From NCBI GenBank assembly GCA_905215765.1, contig CAJMRP010000131.1, positions 1 through 5,246 of the forward strand: a stretch of DNA of 5,246 bases, given 5' to 3'. Every line of letters starts with the position of its first letter. The stretch's first letter is position 1. Shown here piece by piece: positions 5,154 to 5,246 of the stretch. The DNA is from an uncultured bacterium. GTDB taxonomy: Bacteria > Actinomycetota > Coriobacteriia > Coriobacteriales > Coriobacteriaceae. Made by a program: the position numbers and the translations under genes. Below the pieces are notes generated by a model that was not told the DNA's origin, did no database searches, and was given only the letters and a program-made list of their open reading frames with translations.

Positions 5154-5246
5154 GCCACTTGGCGTCGCGGTGGTGGGCCGCACGTGCCTTGGGTGGGGGA
5201 GTTTGGGGGCGATGTGAACGGCATGTAAAGGGACGCAAAAATCGCC
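5154..5246. other. Right-edge stretch with no recognised gene
   Basis: G-rich sequence with no credible start signal or coding pattern on either strand. Open frames on the minus strand here run back through the hairpin into xerD and are not credible genes. GGCGAT (5208-5213) and ATCGCC (5241-5246) are complementary, but the window ends there and the match may be chance. It could be the upstream region of a following gene outside the window. Confidence 0.5.

Noticed and set aside
4898..5238. Overlapping minus-strand open frames at the right edge
   Set aside because: They run through the terminator hairpin and into the catalytic part of xerD, with no start signal and no recognisable domain.
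1..5246. tRNA or rRNA genes, CRISPR arrays, dif or parS sites, insertion sequences
   Set aside because: I looked for cloverleaf-like arms, regularly spaced direct repeats, a parS-like TGTTTCACGTGAAACA, a dif-like 28-base site and transposase motifs by eye, and found none.

Overview
The window holds four confident protein genes, all on the + strand: a UPF0371/DUF1846 protein of unknown function, a small winged-helix regulator, CTP synthase (pyrG) and a XerD-type tyrosine recombinase (xerD). The coding DNA is GC-rich with strong G/C preference at third codon positions, while promoter regions are AT-richer. Gene content, and the pyrG-xerD neighbourhood familiar from Actinobacteria, suggest an actinobacterium. 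I lean to Coriobacteriia, possibly a Collinsella-like gut organism, but that is inference from protein character and not a database match.

Layout. Positions 1-143 hold no recognisable gene, only a 27-base imperfect inverted repeat. A perfect TATAAT leads into the UPF0371 gene (189-1670), which ends at an intrinsic terminator. A 190-base intergenic stretch follows, with a -10 box inside a small palindrome, a hairpin and a possible 17-codon leader ORF. Then comes the winged-helix gene (1927-2265), which starts behind a consensus AGGAGG and ends at a second terminator with a GAAA tetraloop. A new promoter drives pyrG (2444-4105). xerD (4108-5049) starts two bases after the pyrG stop, so the two are almost certainly cotranscribed and translationally coupled. 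After xerD lies an unusually long hairpin with a six-T tract, then about 93 bases with nothing recognisable.

How the genes relate. Three transcription units are implied: UPF0371 alone, the regulator alone, and pyrG-xerD. PyrG makes CTP, and so feeds RNA, DNA and phospholipid precursor supply. XerD resolves chromosome dimers at dif. Their link is positional and not biochemical. Nothing ties the regulator to pyrG beyond adjacency, because a strong terminator and a separate promoter stand between them.

This is mostly housekeeping sequence, and I see no defence system, mobile element, CRISPR array or new multi-gene system. The points worth a second look are regulatory: the pyrG start region (CCCG start context with a 5'-end hairpin, reminiscent of enterobacterial pyrC control), the palindrome over the regulator's -10 box, and the long REP-like hairpin after xerD.
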